From: an uncultured Ruminococcus sp.
Lineage (GTDB): Bacteria > Bacillota > Clostridia > Oscillospirales > Ruminococcaceae
NCBI GenBank assembly: GCA_902800795.1
Contig: CADCFQ010000001.1
Coordinates: 90,111-154,110 of the forward strand
DNA: 64,000 bases
Direction of reading: 5' to 3'
Part shown: piece after piece, positions 27,501 through 33,429 of the stretch
How positions within the stretch are numbered: the first letter of the stretch is position 1
Layout of the letters: each line of letters opens with the position of its first letter
Notes under the pieces: model-generated
What the model was told of the DNA's origin: nothing
Seen by the model: the letters and a program-made list of their open reading frames with translations, nothing else
Database searches by the model: none
Position numbers and translations under genes: made by a program

Positions 27501-29780
27501 GCGGCCGAGACCACAGCTCTGATAAACCGCTATATCCAGCTTGTCACGAACACAGCAACGGACTACAACTCCGGAGGTGGCAGCTCCTATTACAACATTG
27601 TCCCTAAAGCCTGTGTTTATGACAGTGAGGACGGCAGGTTTGAAGTGACGGAGGAGGATGAGCCCGGTATCAATTATGAAGCAGGAGCTACTATTGAAAT
27701 AGACGAAGCTCATGCAACTGCGCCTGCTGCCTTTTCTGTAAATAGTGCGGGAGCTGATTCACTTAAACCAAACAAGTTCACTCTGCTCGATGTACAGTTT
27801 AAAGATCCTCTTAACACCAGTGATATCGCGTATCATCTGTATGTACCTGTTTATGTCAAGAGGTCAATAAAAGCAACGTTTTCATCGACAGCGCTGTCAG
27901 GAACAGATGCACTGGCAAAAAACTATACAGACAAACTTGCACTCAGCAATCAGATGCTTGCCGAGAACCTTGGAAACTGGGTCACTACCTATGTCAGGTT
28001 TACATATCCTGTAACCGAGCTTCAGGCGCTGGTCGATTCGGGACTGCTGGATTGGAATGCAGATAAGCAAGTGGAACTTAATTTTACTGATACTGCGACC
28101 GGAAAAAGCCTGCCGACAGGCACCCAGCTCGTTCTGATCGACCCGAACGGTAATTCCGACAGGGCTTATTATGCCACCGGCAGAGAACTTGAAAGCGGCA
28201 CATTGATTTCATTCTCAGATTTCCATACCTCGTACAGTGGTGGAACTGCTTTTAACGAGCAGGATTTCGGGAAGATTATAGGCGATTCTGTAAGAGTCGA
28301 TGATGATGCTTCCGGAAACTATGAGCTGTCTGATTCTTCTGATTATGATATAAAGGTCGGGAATGCCTACTACAAATATGTGGGGAATGGTAACGGCGAT
28401 CACAAGATCACGGTGGAGTCACCCTATAATGAGGATTACTACATCAGTATGCTTTTGCCACAGAGTGACCTTGTGTTCATGTTCGATGTTCGTTCACCGT
28501 CATCTCTAAGCGGAAAAGCTAAAACATATGTGACCTATGAACAAAGAGATCTGATAACAATACTTCTTGGAGACCTGTTTGAGTATTCATTTACTGCGGA
28601 TCCTGACGTAGGTCCTGCTGATAAGGTTATAACGGATAGTAATAACACGATGACATTTGATATTTCATCAAGGGTCAGACTGAAGGAAGCAAACAGAGGA
28701 TACTTTGCAGATAATCTCAATTCAAAGGGCACATCTCTTTATCATGCCGACGTTATTACGTTCAACAGATATTACCTTGGCGGCTCGGATACGTCGATGA
28801 GCGGATATGGGAATATCACGGTCACTGATTGTGAATTAACAAACTCAGCAGGAACTGTAACGGATCTGACAGGAAGCGTCAATGCGGCAGCTTCCGATCT
28901 GGGGATTACGTCTAAGACAGGCGATATCAGAAGTAATGTTACAGCCGGATACAATAGTGCGAATTATAACGGAGTGACGATACATAAGCGTATAGTGGTA
29001 GAGTTCAGTAGTATCGAAGATTTCCCGTCTCGTTCTGCTGATGCCGGTCAGGAATCACAGTATGGTGTGAGTGCGACTGTCAACTCGAATATATCTTACG
29101 TTGAAAATGACGTTGAATATTCAAACAAGAAGGCGATTTATGCTGATACCAACCGGTATTACAGAGAAAACGCAAATTCGGCAACACTCAAATATGAGGC
29201 GAATGACGAACCCGACATCTATGATCCGGTCGGTCGGGCAAGTCATAACTATTCACATCTCGGAAACAATGGCCTTACCTGTATGTGGCCTGAAGATGAT
29301 CTGGGGATGCCGATAAGTGCGACTGCTGTGTATAATGCATTTGCGGTAAGCAATTTTGAAGATGCAAAAACCATCAGATACACGCTGACTCTGTATAAGA
29401 AAACAGATATCATAGAAGAAGGCGCTGTGGTCGGTGTTGAATATCAGCAGGTCGATGATATTGATGACTACCTGAAGGATTTCACGCTGTACGGAGGGAA
29501 AAACGGCAATACCGTTATCACGAGGTCAGAAGCGCAATCCAATGAAAAAAGGTATGTATATACAGAGAATGTAGCCGATGCCAATGTGGATGAACAGAAA
29601 TTTACTGTCGGCACCTATTATGAAGTGGTGACGGGTGATGATTTCCATAAGTATGCTAATTACAAGGTGATGCTTGAGGTATCGCTATTAAACAGCAGCG
29701 GCGGTATGATAACAAACAGTACTCAACGGGACTATGTAGTTTATACCAATGCAAAGATACAGCCGGAAGTGATACAGTAA
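18567..29780 (+). CDS. Giant repeat-rich surface protein, 3737 residues
   Basis: A signal peptide occupies about residues 1-45. At least eighteen copies of a GG-hydrophobic-x-G motif (for example AGGLVGWANN near 302, IGGLIGLASN near 813, YGGIIGEVMG near 1671, AGGFIGYASS near 2724) resemble GLUG repeats and point to a parallel beta-helix adhesin. Residues about 2005-2268 form a distinct AT-rich domain between Thr-rich linkers. The last 850 residues look like beta-sandwich domains ending YTNAKIQPEVIQ. No LPXTG motif, C-terminal helix or dockerin is visible, so attachment is unexplained. It is the last gene of its operon and ends at a strong terminator. An adhesin or matrix role is inferred. Confidence 0.82.
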   Translation: MNRKKSLSKRFLSLVMAMALTVNICFGDFMPFEGLFDALLKTEAAYVPSKNINEFSTGNISLGYDDFKAYAYYYRNEESFAQAHQNDSITLTFQTIDTIDSEYSPLGTKKYPFNGSLLFSVADGVYEYTLKTNTPLFDYISDNAVIGNSVTLNLFSMTAGNALLANHVEDADSTAGNGTANWNINLAHQYGSYQSLTSQPYAGVIGEMMAGASVKLQFNDYQSTAVSSSDNVGMICGEMAEDSSITLELTENTAMNVTSTGVGTSAGALVGKMNSGSELILAKIPAASTSSSVTASGTGSYAGGLVGWANNASVTVPSGGMKVGDTTTSVMVIPVRGTVTAASGSAGGLFGYYKNNDSAGIFDLKEYDIEATVFGENCGGVFGALENEKGEQTSAAKLTVKNTANAGTVNVSSGNNANKGYFGGIAGIYTSDDLANSLELDGFTVTSTANAAFDSYGGAIGIAGSAAYVKADGLTVNSTNAGKKDSDSFYGGLIGKTSDNNGVFVDLGSFTLNAPNFKGGGVVGSFKNGVLRLSGVTNMSAAKAARGGQLIGENDNVLTYALGTGSNGTAYENGWTFTRSNGSQVDDLGTWGEVVRVADIEDKNSGILTLDSSAHTVTVKAAKTSMGTDADFAKTALNIQLNQGNNYDCLKFTGDSENTRETLLASDSLSLSADISLAGKGITGFMRDGGDVSTIGSFTGTFNGNDKTITLASGESFGTVASGQTEGMGQIYRHQYNGLFAVIGNGTSGTGTVNNLTIDGSITVHNKIDGMNIGGIAAVSMGNTTLTSINASQTINYKEPSKVDGTEAAGKNIGGLIGLASNSSDNGTIAISGTSSISTTLNISGSYASWNCFGSAIGKVTSPAFIINIAQGESDKLTVASKMVDNSFTAGGNTDSGGLIGRITSGTYVDRKVNIKNLEFDGCTIVNKASSNGGGFLGYSWLDTETTIEGLTVKNGTINNTTPNVGVMCYEATGKWKVNNLTVTKMSLSGGAGASLGMLVNKTYSDKKGLYLDVLNAGYTLTDKSGDTGIALPASLGIYDEIAAYSASSVLGGGDGTGVISVNMNSTRGGSLTRITETGTYQNQLTSASSAALEDTNYANDKSRYYYNLDRMSSSDAGQNLVLWSVNKYAASNISGEFTFDSTLSGEANLTGLSFYPVANAADVTLSGLNVTFDYSGIYGAESVFGTSNPTDSYIRDPGVANQHYLMHSGLFINVPAGKTVTVTGSSSIGGNFLEVGDYKAALISGTMNGNLKVTGSLKLKGLTPKTTGNVAYNQGYLLMNNISRPDSQTATVTLELNNVSTSDYSSTAQTAVAKSLIGPADGRSLNFKFSGIKLDSRKATVPDTDVTDVNTTLTSKYGTSRSIFSDATLVYSINTDQYAELIYNFTRDNDWGSGDRNVTYGSEISNSKEYAGQEKKYSGDPRNYTRPDQDSNTEYTFSDSIFLPYVYTSYDPDADHTNKYNREIKVNVVTEVEWEGCGSYNDPYLIKDAKQLVAVAKFLQTGKASDLGSIILPVNSANFSGIDKSTKGDRWCTDKTGNTYHALFANEGETDFKSGNNTWTAENVQYYLAGAYYKIGKPIELGTDFVGLGGKTANTAFRGVIVGEKNNSGEPGYTIINKSTSPFITVTNGCVVKDINIKVDYNIPLTQGNNGTTDAYFGYNHTQTDVCRNYGGIIGEVMGGDNIIDNSYVTFESGRKITLSGSNGTIVPVGGYVGVVVFGALVFKNMDARKTTLSNIGLNVVYSNGNTSTTSGVNLANSVDSTNQESWAAIYVNPLVGRVINGYAVNETGGSAKDANGDPVDQFSNSEDGKYHDDGSTTRTGTIEHTLKNGAKHYSIADIDPYYGKTAEQWNALTDAQKNALMLDVSTVPVDTANDGTINVPNAQALFVLSLITQSTAGTATEIYGTAIDQSDTGEVETSREEDPDGNITIYKSRTIVNSLPAKDYTNSLSYGTYSDSVYGMSHNADYSDVGTNSAFTDITDYSELASMDTAASSAIPYIIRHYTVGETGGKTTTTTETDSVTKSRTETQEVEKVITYNLGDVFTPDESSDLDGQILVIRGIHGRGSEHYLVDSPGNPGDRRNAVLACDTDISNAAEIHFEKQSNGKYFLWCGTETNKQYLSITPLVKTNSLTNYNPNERGNLEIGSTPFPFDVSFYRQNSSTWLDNNENYYWTISGTVTVNNQQKTMYINYDKDRLYYCGYVQGSGNPGTNNFDKGNRLRLYHTEATITKNVEEIISVDYTETTITTTNTTTTTFSYPARCLTSTAGYYDITLNGTDTTYQLPDSFRGLGCVGMYDSASGKANPYPIKLNTFDGNEKTIDVDIFLNKFNKDNYFNKLHKNTDQDFSVAANHTTINGNTNTDNHGIGLFDSVIMKDSSSKFSDFELTGSVRTAIYNYSYDSRGECHDISADNLFLSAGGVCGWARNNPVDVGFEGIDLNDLTVCGTNHFGGLLGYSGLQSPASANDTTSYHIWIKECTADNISIKATAGSTVGDARQARCGMGAFVGKVQEGAVYIYGTSYEDDNPDADGNYAEVLIDRFELTSGDTLNYNMSAGGLVGFAGNGCKIYDMRVSSKSSAVTIGGNLVNFAGGMVGGMQSSLSGGKTGVAVFKNCIVDNINVNGNYAGGIYGGKWDSGWTTYSITMDNCKMIGTPGTHNTIFGNDSFGDNNNNTVNHVAYAGGLIGKLYPFTNLDDNNQVTYNVLIKDCLVSNYDITAATTATSYAGGFIGYASSVNNSVTCYMHDSSVENCKIGANGNYAGGVVGRIIRKDNNEILGYNIKLDKITTDAGDKMGAWIGSAPSDTTSQKTSIQLVGMAIYGNGYKNVGNDASLGTASFVFADYDGASEGTTVNNVTTYPTRVSTFNNTYNVEMPKYPYININPQSSMGTGEIISGDGAVLYGQNVSMAAKIYSELGDTNNTRRYTTFVDTEITTTGKKIGDYLRASPGFEGDKITTWKTEIGSTPSGVEDFAMIVIANEDAAETTALINRYIQLVTNTATDYNSGGGSSYYNIVPKACVYDSEDGRFEVTEEDEPGINYEAGATIEIDEAHATAPAAFSVNSAGADSLKPNKFTLLDVQFKDPLNTSDIAYHLYVPVYVKRSIKATFSSTALSGTDALAKNYTDKLALSNQMLAENLGNWVTTYVRFTYPVTELQALVDSGLLDWNADKQVELNFTDTATGKSLPTGTQLVLIDPNGNSDRAYYATGRELESGTLISFSDFHTSYSGGTAFNEQDFGKIIGDSVRVDDDASGNYELSDSSDYDIKVGNAYYKYVGNGNGDHKITVESPYNEDYYISMLLPQSDLVFMFDVRSPSSLSGKAKTYVTYEQRDLITILLGDLFEYSFTADPDVGPADKVITDSNNTMTFDISSRVRLKEANRGYFADNLNSKGTSLYHADVITFNRYYLGGSDTSMSGYGNITVTDCELTNSAGTVTDLTGSVNAAASDLGITSKTGDIRSNVTAGYNSANYNGVTIHKRIVVEFSSIEDFPSRSADAGQESQYGVSATVNSNISYVENDVEYSNKKAIYADTNRYYRENANSATLKYEANDEPDIYDPVGRASHNYSHLGNNGLTCMWPEDDLGMPISATAVYNAFAVSNFEDAKTIRYTLTLYKKTDIIEEGAVVGVEYQQVDDIDDYLKDFTLYGGKNGNTVITRSEAQSNEKRYVYTENVADANVDEQKFTVGTYYEVVTGDDFHKYANYKVMLEVSLLNSSGGMITNSTQRDYVVYTNAKIQPEVIQ

Positions 29781-29798
29781 GACCCGTTAAACACCAGA

Positions 29799-29833
29799 CC
29801 CCGGAGAACACAAAGCTTCTCCGGGGCCTTTTT
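29799..29833 (+). terminator. Terminator of the giant gene
   Basis: CCCCGGAGAA (29799-29808) pairs with TTCTCCGGGG (29817-29826), followed by CCTTTTTTG. Confidence 0.92.
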
Positions 29834-29948
29834 TGCATAGGTTTGGGGCGGGCGGTCAAGTGATATGAAAATGAAACTGAAAATTTCATTTTTTGGTATT
29901 GACAATGCGTAATCGTATAACCCTCCGCACCTACCCCACCGAAGTCTA

Positions 29949-30023
29949 ATGAAGTATAATAAACTCCAAGGAACACCATGAAGTAAATTGGACAATCCAA
30001 ATTGGTCCATGGAGTTAATTGGA
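29949..30023. repeat. Three imperfect ATGAAGTAAATTGGA-like repeats
   Basis: Related 15-base units begin at 29949, 29978 and 30009 (ATGAAGTATAATAAA, ATGAAGTAAATTGGA, ATGGAGTTAATTGGA), 29 and 31 bases apart. They lie between the giant-gene terminator and the IS66 remnant and may derive from the element's end region. Confidence 0.5.
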
Positions 30024-30055
30024 GTATATTAGACAGATAGGAGTTGGTGAAATAT

Positions 30056-30199
30056 ATGCAGTCAAATACGACAAGCATCATAACAATAAAGCAGGAAGTA
30101 CGTCTGCAAGAATGGACTGCACAGATCGAAGCGCAACAGGCAAGCGGTCTGACGATCCGGAAATGGTGCAAAGAAAACGGTATCAAGCCCAACACGTAA
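30056..30199 (+). pseudogene. IS66 TnpA-like N-terminal fragment
   Basis: Forty-seven residues with [18 protein letters not shown] and [15 protein letters not shown] match the start of the IS66 accessory protein. The family usually continues NTYYxRL. Here the codon after Thr is TAA where TAT would be expected, so the frame is stopped by what looks like one base change, and the following bases still encode YNR. GGAG lies upstream of the ATG. It is non-functional. Confidence 0.78.
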
Positions 30200-30207
30200 T
30201 ACAACCG

Positions 30208-30432
30208 CTTCCAATTGACAACAACAGGGCAGAAAATGCGATAAGACCCTTTGCAGTCGGAAGAAAAAACTGGCTTTTCAGCAATACAGCAAACGGTGCG
30301 AAAGCAAGTGCAGCACTGTACTCGATCATTTCAACTGCACAGGCGAATGGTCTGGATGCGGAAAAATATCTGACAGAGCTGTTTTCACAGCCTGCGGGAA
30401 CGATATTATTACCTTGGGAGGAAAGAAAATGA
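30208..30432 (+). pseudogene. IS66 transposase (TnpC) C-terminal fragment
   Basis: About 74 residues reading [20 protein letters not shown] and [19 protein letters not shown] match the last part of the IS66 DDE transposase, including the glutamate-containing AENAIRPF motif. Everything before this is missing. The fragment's stop codon overlaps the ATG of the next reading frame by four bases, as would be expected if translation once ran through the element. Confidence 0.82.
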
Positions 30433-30770
30433 AAGAAGTATTTGACAAATGCTGTTACTGCAATGCAACGCTGAAACTCGAGATAAGTGATACCTCGATC
30501 CATACATTTCAAGGTCACAGGAATGAATTCACGATAAAGCATGAGCCCAATCTTGCCTGCACAAAATGCAATAACACATTTCAGTCTGAGTCGTATCAGT
30601 CTGAAAAGAACAGTGTATCAAATGATATGGAGTACTCTAACTACAAGGTGCTTGTGACGGTGGGCTTGCTTGAGACAAACAATCTCAATGAATCGCCGCT
30701 TCCCAATTCCGGAGCACAGGATCATATCATCTACACAAATGCTAAGCTCTACAGCGAGGTCATTGATTGA
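30429..30770 (+). CDS. Chimeric small protein: YgiT-like zinc finger joined to giant-protein C-terminus
   Basis: The first 60 residues have CCYC and CTKC pairs and the spacing of YgiT-type zinc fingers, often found next to IS66 ends or in toxin-antitoxin genes. The last 45 residues, from [13 protein letters not shown] to [12 protein letters not shown], parallel the C-terminus of the giant protein, which reads ANYKVMLEVSLLN to YTNAKIQPEVIQ. The gene therefore looks like an in-frame fusion left after most of a second giant-protein gene was lost. GGGAGGAAAGAAA precedes the ATG. It could be expressed, but lacks a signal peptide and is probably a relic. Confidence 0.68.
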   Translation: MKEVFDKCCYCNATLKLEISDTSIHTFQGHRNEFTIKHEPNLACTKCNNTFQSESYQSEKNSVSNDMEYSNYKVLVTVGLLETNNLNESPLPNSGAQDHIIYTNAKLYSEVID

Positions 30771-30813
30771 CCCGACAGTATGGCGGCAGCTCCCTGAAGG
30801 GAAAATAATGATC

Positions 30814-30851
30814 GTCCCGCTTTGTGCATTAAGTGCAAAGCGGGACTCTTT
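30814..30851 (+). terminator. Terminator after the chimeric gene
   Basis: GTCCCGCTTTG (30814-30824) pairs with CAAAGCGGGAC (30836-30846), followed by TCTTTTT. The remaining bases to the next promoter are AT-rich with no gene. Confidence 0.88.
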
Positions 30852-31012
30852 TTCGTCAAAAACGGGGAGAATATTTTCATATTTTTGCCATTGTCAGGTG
30901 TTATAGTAAAATATATCAACCAAAAGCGATTTTAATACAGCATATTGAATGTGTTATACTATGTTATTTTGTTTAACAGTAACAATTAATCATTATTTAT
31001 TTCAGAATTTTA

Positions 31013-31041
31013 TTGACTTTTAACAATAATTGTTGTATAAT
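31013..31041 (+). promoter_or_regulatory. Promoter of the second surface operon
   Basis: TTGACT (31013-31018) and TATAAT (31036-31041) are 17 bases apart. No terminator is visible from here to 38999, so it may drive all eight genes. Confidence 0.75.
31022..31034. promoter_or_regulatory. Palindrome in the promoter spacer
   Basis: AACAAT-A-ATTGTT is a perfect palindrome lying wholly between the -35 and -10 boxes, a typical place for a repressor site. The regulator is unknown. Confidence 0.45.
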
Positions 31042-31078
31042 AATAGTGGATAATTGTATAAGAAACGGGGGCGATAAT

Positions 31079-31840
31079 ATGAGCAGGACAGACAAACAGA
31101 CGACTGTTAACGGCGTCAGAGCTATCGAGCTATATTATCGTGTGATCCGTGAAATATCCAGCGGCGCTACCGCCTTTTTTCAGTCACAGACACGCCTGAA
31201 TACTCCGGGGCTGGGGACCCTGATGCCCGAGAATTACAGGGATGTGGCAGAGGTCACTAACCAGTGCATAACGCTGTTCGACCTTGAACTGCTGCAGGCG
31301 CTGGAGGCGGTGAATACCTTCAATGACCGTGAGCTGAGGTTTGACTGGATCTCGGTGTATGCGTCGGCCAAGTATCTTACCGACCCGAAGGCGGAGCGTA
31401 ATATCCTGACCTACTGCCAGAAGCTGGAGGTCCCGACGAACAAGATCTGCTTTGCTCTTTCCGAGAAGATACTGGAGGAAACAGACGGTGCGGCCGCAAC
31501 AACAGTCAAACACCTCAGAAACCGTGGCTTCCACTTCATGGTCACGGATTTCGGAAACGACACCTGCCCGATAATGAGGCTGTCTTCCTATGAGTGTGAC
31601 TATGTTATGCTCAGCCCGGAGATAATCAGCTTTCTCGGAAAGGATGACCGTTCGGATGCGGCGGTAAAGTCGCTTATAGACTTTGTTTCCGACCTTGGCG
31701 CCGAGCCCATAGCGGACGGCGTGTTCAGCAGCCTTCAGGCAGAGAAGCTTTATGGCTTCGAGTGCAGATACTGCGCAGGCTCTCTTGCGGGCAAGTATAA
31801 TGCCGAGAGGTATGTGAGAAAGAGGGGAGAGGAAGAGTGA
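31079..31840 (+). CDS. Degenerate EAL-domain protein
   Basis: The 253-residue protein follows the outline of an EAL domain: YYRVIREISSG near the start, TPGLGTLMPENYRDVAE, TDFGNDTC in the place of DDFGTG, and AEPIADGVFSSLQAEKLYG in the place of the usual AEGVET segment. The catalytic EAL glutamate is replaced (SSGATAFFQSQ), and the first metal-binding aspartate of DDFG is Thr. It should not cleave cyclic di-GMP but could bind it or act as a protein switch. The ATG at 31079 follows GGGGGCG; an upstream in-frame ATG at 31013 lies inside the promoter and is rejected. It heads the operon with the signal peptidases and ATPase, so it may couple a second messenger to export. Confidence 0.72.
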   Translation: MSRTDKQTTVNGVRAIELYYRVIREISSGATAFFQSQTRLNTPGLGTLMPENYRDVAEVTNQCITLFDLELLQALEAVNTFNDRELRFDWISVYASAKYLTDPKAERNILTYCQKLEVPTNKICFALSEKILEETDGAAATTVKHLRNRGFHFMVTDFGNDTCPIMRLSSYECDYVMLSPEIISFLGKDDRSDAAVKSLIDFVSDLGAEPIADGVFSSLQAEKLYGFECRYCAGSLAGKYNAERYVRKRGEEE

Positions 31841-31916
31841 TCTTCCTTGATAGAATATCAGGTGCTTTACGGGTCGCAGAAATGGCCCGGCAAGCATAGA
31901 GAAATGGAGAATTGCT

Positions 31917-32630
31917 TTGGACGAAAAAATCAGAGATGTTCTTGAACTGCGAAGAACAGCTAAGGAGGTCAAGCGGCACGTCGTCATCATGCGTATCATG
32001 TCGCTGCTTCTTGTCATACTGATCGCTATCGTTGCGGTGGCCTATGCGTTTTCGTATTTCTATGATAAATACGGAAGCTTTACCGTAAAGATCAGCAAAT
32101 ATGATATGCTTCAGCAGGGACTGTGCTTGTCGGAGACGCCCGATTATGACAGGGCCAACGCCCAGCTGAATGCAGATATAGTCTACGATATGACTAATAT
32201 CAGCGGCGAAGACCTACCGGCGAATATCGACAATATAAACGGCAGTCACAACGGCGACAGTTACATCGCCTACACTTTTTACCTGATAAATTCGGGCGAC
32301 GATACTCTTACCTATACAGGCAGGATGACTATCGAGAATGTGACGAACCATGTTGACGAGGCGATAAGGATAGCCCTTTATGTCAACGGTGAAAAAACGG
32401 TATACGGCAAGACCAAATCAAGCGGAGCCGGAAAGGAATCAGATTGTGACAAGGAGTTCAAATCCTCGACGATCGTGATGACTAACAAGCGGACGAAATT
32501 TGAGTCTAAGGCCAAAGATAAATACACGGTTGTTATCTGGCTCGAGGGCAACGACCCCGATTGTACCGATGAGCTGATAGGCGGAACGCTGAAGCTCGGT
32601 ATGGACTTTAAGATAACAGAATCTACCTGA
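31917..32630 (+). CDS. TasA-like membrane-anchored protein
   Basis: The 237-residue protein has a charged N-terminus and one hydrophobic segment at about residues 24-48, ending AYAFSYFYDKYGSFTVKISK. The mature part resembles the TasA/camelysin type: ADIVYDMTNISGEDLP, YIAYTFYLINSGDDTLTYTG, and the ending VVIWLEGNDPDC plus LKLGMDFKI, which parallels WFEGEDSNC and INFKV in the protein at 14162. The TTG start follows TGGAG. It is probably processed by the signal peptidase encoded 21 bases downstream. A role as minor subunit or fibre anchor is inferred by analogy with TapA/TasA systems of Bacillus. Confidence 0.75.
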   Translation: MDEKIRDVLELRRTAKEVKRHVVIMRIMSLLLVILIAIVAVAYAFSYFYDKYGSFTVKISKYDMLQQGLCLSETPDYDRANAQLNADIVYDMTNISGEDLPANIDNINGSHNGDSYIAYTFYLINSGDDTLTYTGRMTIENVTNHVDEAIRIALYVNGEKTVYGKTKSSGAGKESDCDKEFKSSTIVMTNKRTKFESKAKDKYTVVIWLEGNDPDCTDELIGGTLKLGMDFKITEST

Positions 32631-32651
32631 TAGGATTAAGGAGTAAGGAAT

Positions 32652-33374
32652 ATGAAAAAAGCGATCAAGATCATTTTTAATGTGTTGGCATGGGTGGTAC
32701 TTATCCTCGCCCTGCTTATAACTGTACTGGTGTTCTCGTCTGACAGAAACAACGGTGTAGCAAACCTCTTCGGCTTTATGCCGATGACTGTAGAGTCAGA
32801 CTCAATGAAGCCCACGTTCAAGAAAAATGACCTTATCATAGTCAAGGAGATAGACGACGTCAAGTCTCTCAAGAAGGATGATGTCATCACATTCTGGACG
32901 ATAATCGACGGCCAGAAGCAGAAGAATACCCATAGGATCGTGGATATCGTTAAGGAAGGCAAGTCTATCAGCTTCATCACACGAGGCGATAACAATAACA
33001 AGAACGACGATATTTCTGTACCAGCAGGCGACATCATCGGCAAATGGACGGAGTTCAAGCTTTCCGGCTTCGGAAAGATAATGGATTTCCTGAGAACAAA
33101 AACAGGCTTCTTTATCTGCATAGTTATACCTATGGCGATATTCTTCCTGTTCGAGCTGTATAAGTTCATTATCACAGTAAACGAGATCAGAAAGCCCAAG
33201 CTTACTGAGGACGACGAGGAAGAGATCAAGAAGAAGGCTATCGAGGAATATCTTGCAAGTCAGAAGGCTAAGGAGGAGGCTGAAAAGGCCGAGCCTGGCG
33301 CTGACGAGGAAGCCGGGGAGAAGCCTGCCGAGGAAGAGAAAAAGGCAGAAGAAACAGACAACACAGGGGAGTAA
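32652..33374 (+). CDS. sipW: SipW-type signal peptidase I
   Basis: The 240-residue protein has a membrane helix at residues 8-28, the catalytic serine in ESDSMKPTFKKND (about residues 56-68), and NTHRIVDI with a histidine where bacterial type I enzymes have lysine. RGDNN follows. This Ser-His layout is that of SipW and eukaryotic or archaeal signal peptidases. A second helix lies near residues 150-175, and the tail is rich in Glu, Lys and Ala. SipW enzymes process TasA-type fibre proteins, which matches the AWFTMN-bearing proteins in this locus. GGAGTAAGGA precedes the ATG. Confidence 0.9.
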   Translation: MKKAIKIIFNVLAWVVLILALLITVLVFSSDRNNGVANLFGFMPMTVESDSMKPTFKKNDLIIVKEIDDVKSLKKDDVITFWTIIDGQKQKNTHRIVDIVKEGKSISFITRGDNNNKNDDISVPAGDIIGKWTEFKLSGFGKIMDFLRTKTGFFICIVIPMAIFFLFELYKFIITVNEIRKPKLTEDDEEEIKKKAIEEYLASQKAKEEAEKAEPGADEEAGEKPAEEEKKAEETDNTGE

Positions 33375-33429
33375 TCACCTATCAGTTTTCTTCCCAGTGT
33401 TATGACAGATCTACTGATCGGAGAAGATT

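Larger units (their letters stand above)
30056..30432 (+). mobile_element. Decayed IS66-family insertion sequence
   Basis: The N-terminus of the small accessory protein TnpA and the C-terminus of the large transposase TnpC are directly joined, so about the whole middle of an IS66 element is gone. No intact transposase or recognisable inverted terminal repeats remain, so it cannot move by itself. Confidence 0.8.

Noticed and set aside
18567..29780. Sortase-anchored LPXTG protein
   Set aside because: No LPXTG-like motif, hydrophobic segment or basic tail is present at the C-terminus.
31013..31078. Longer N-terminus for the EAL-like protein from an ATG at 31013
   Set aside because: That ATG overlaps the -35 box and has no ribosome site, while the ATG at 31079 has GGGGGCG before it.
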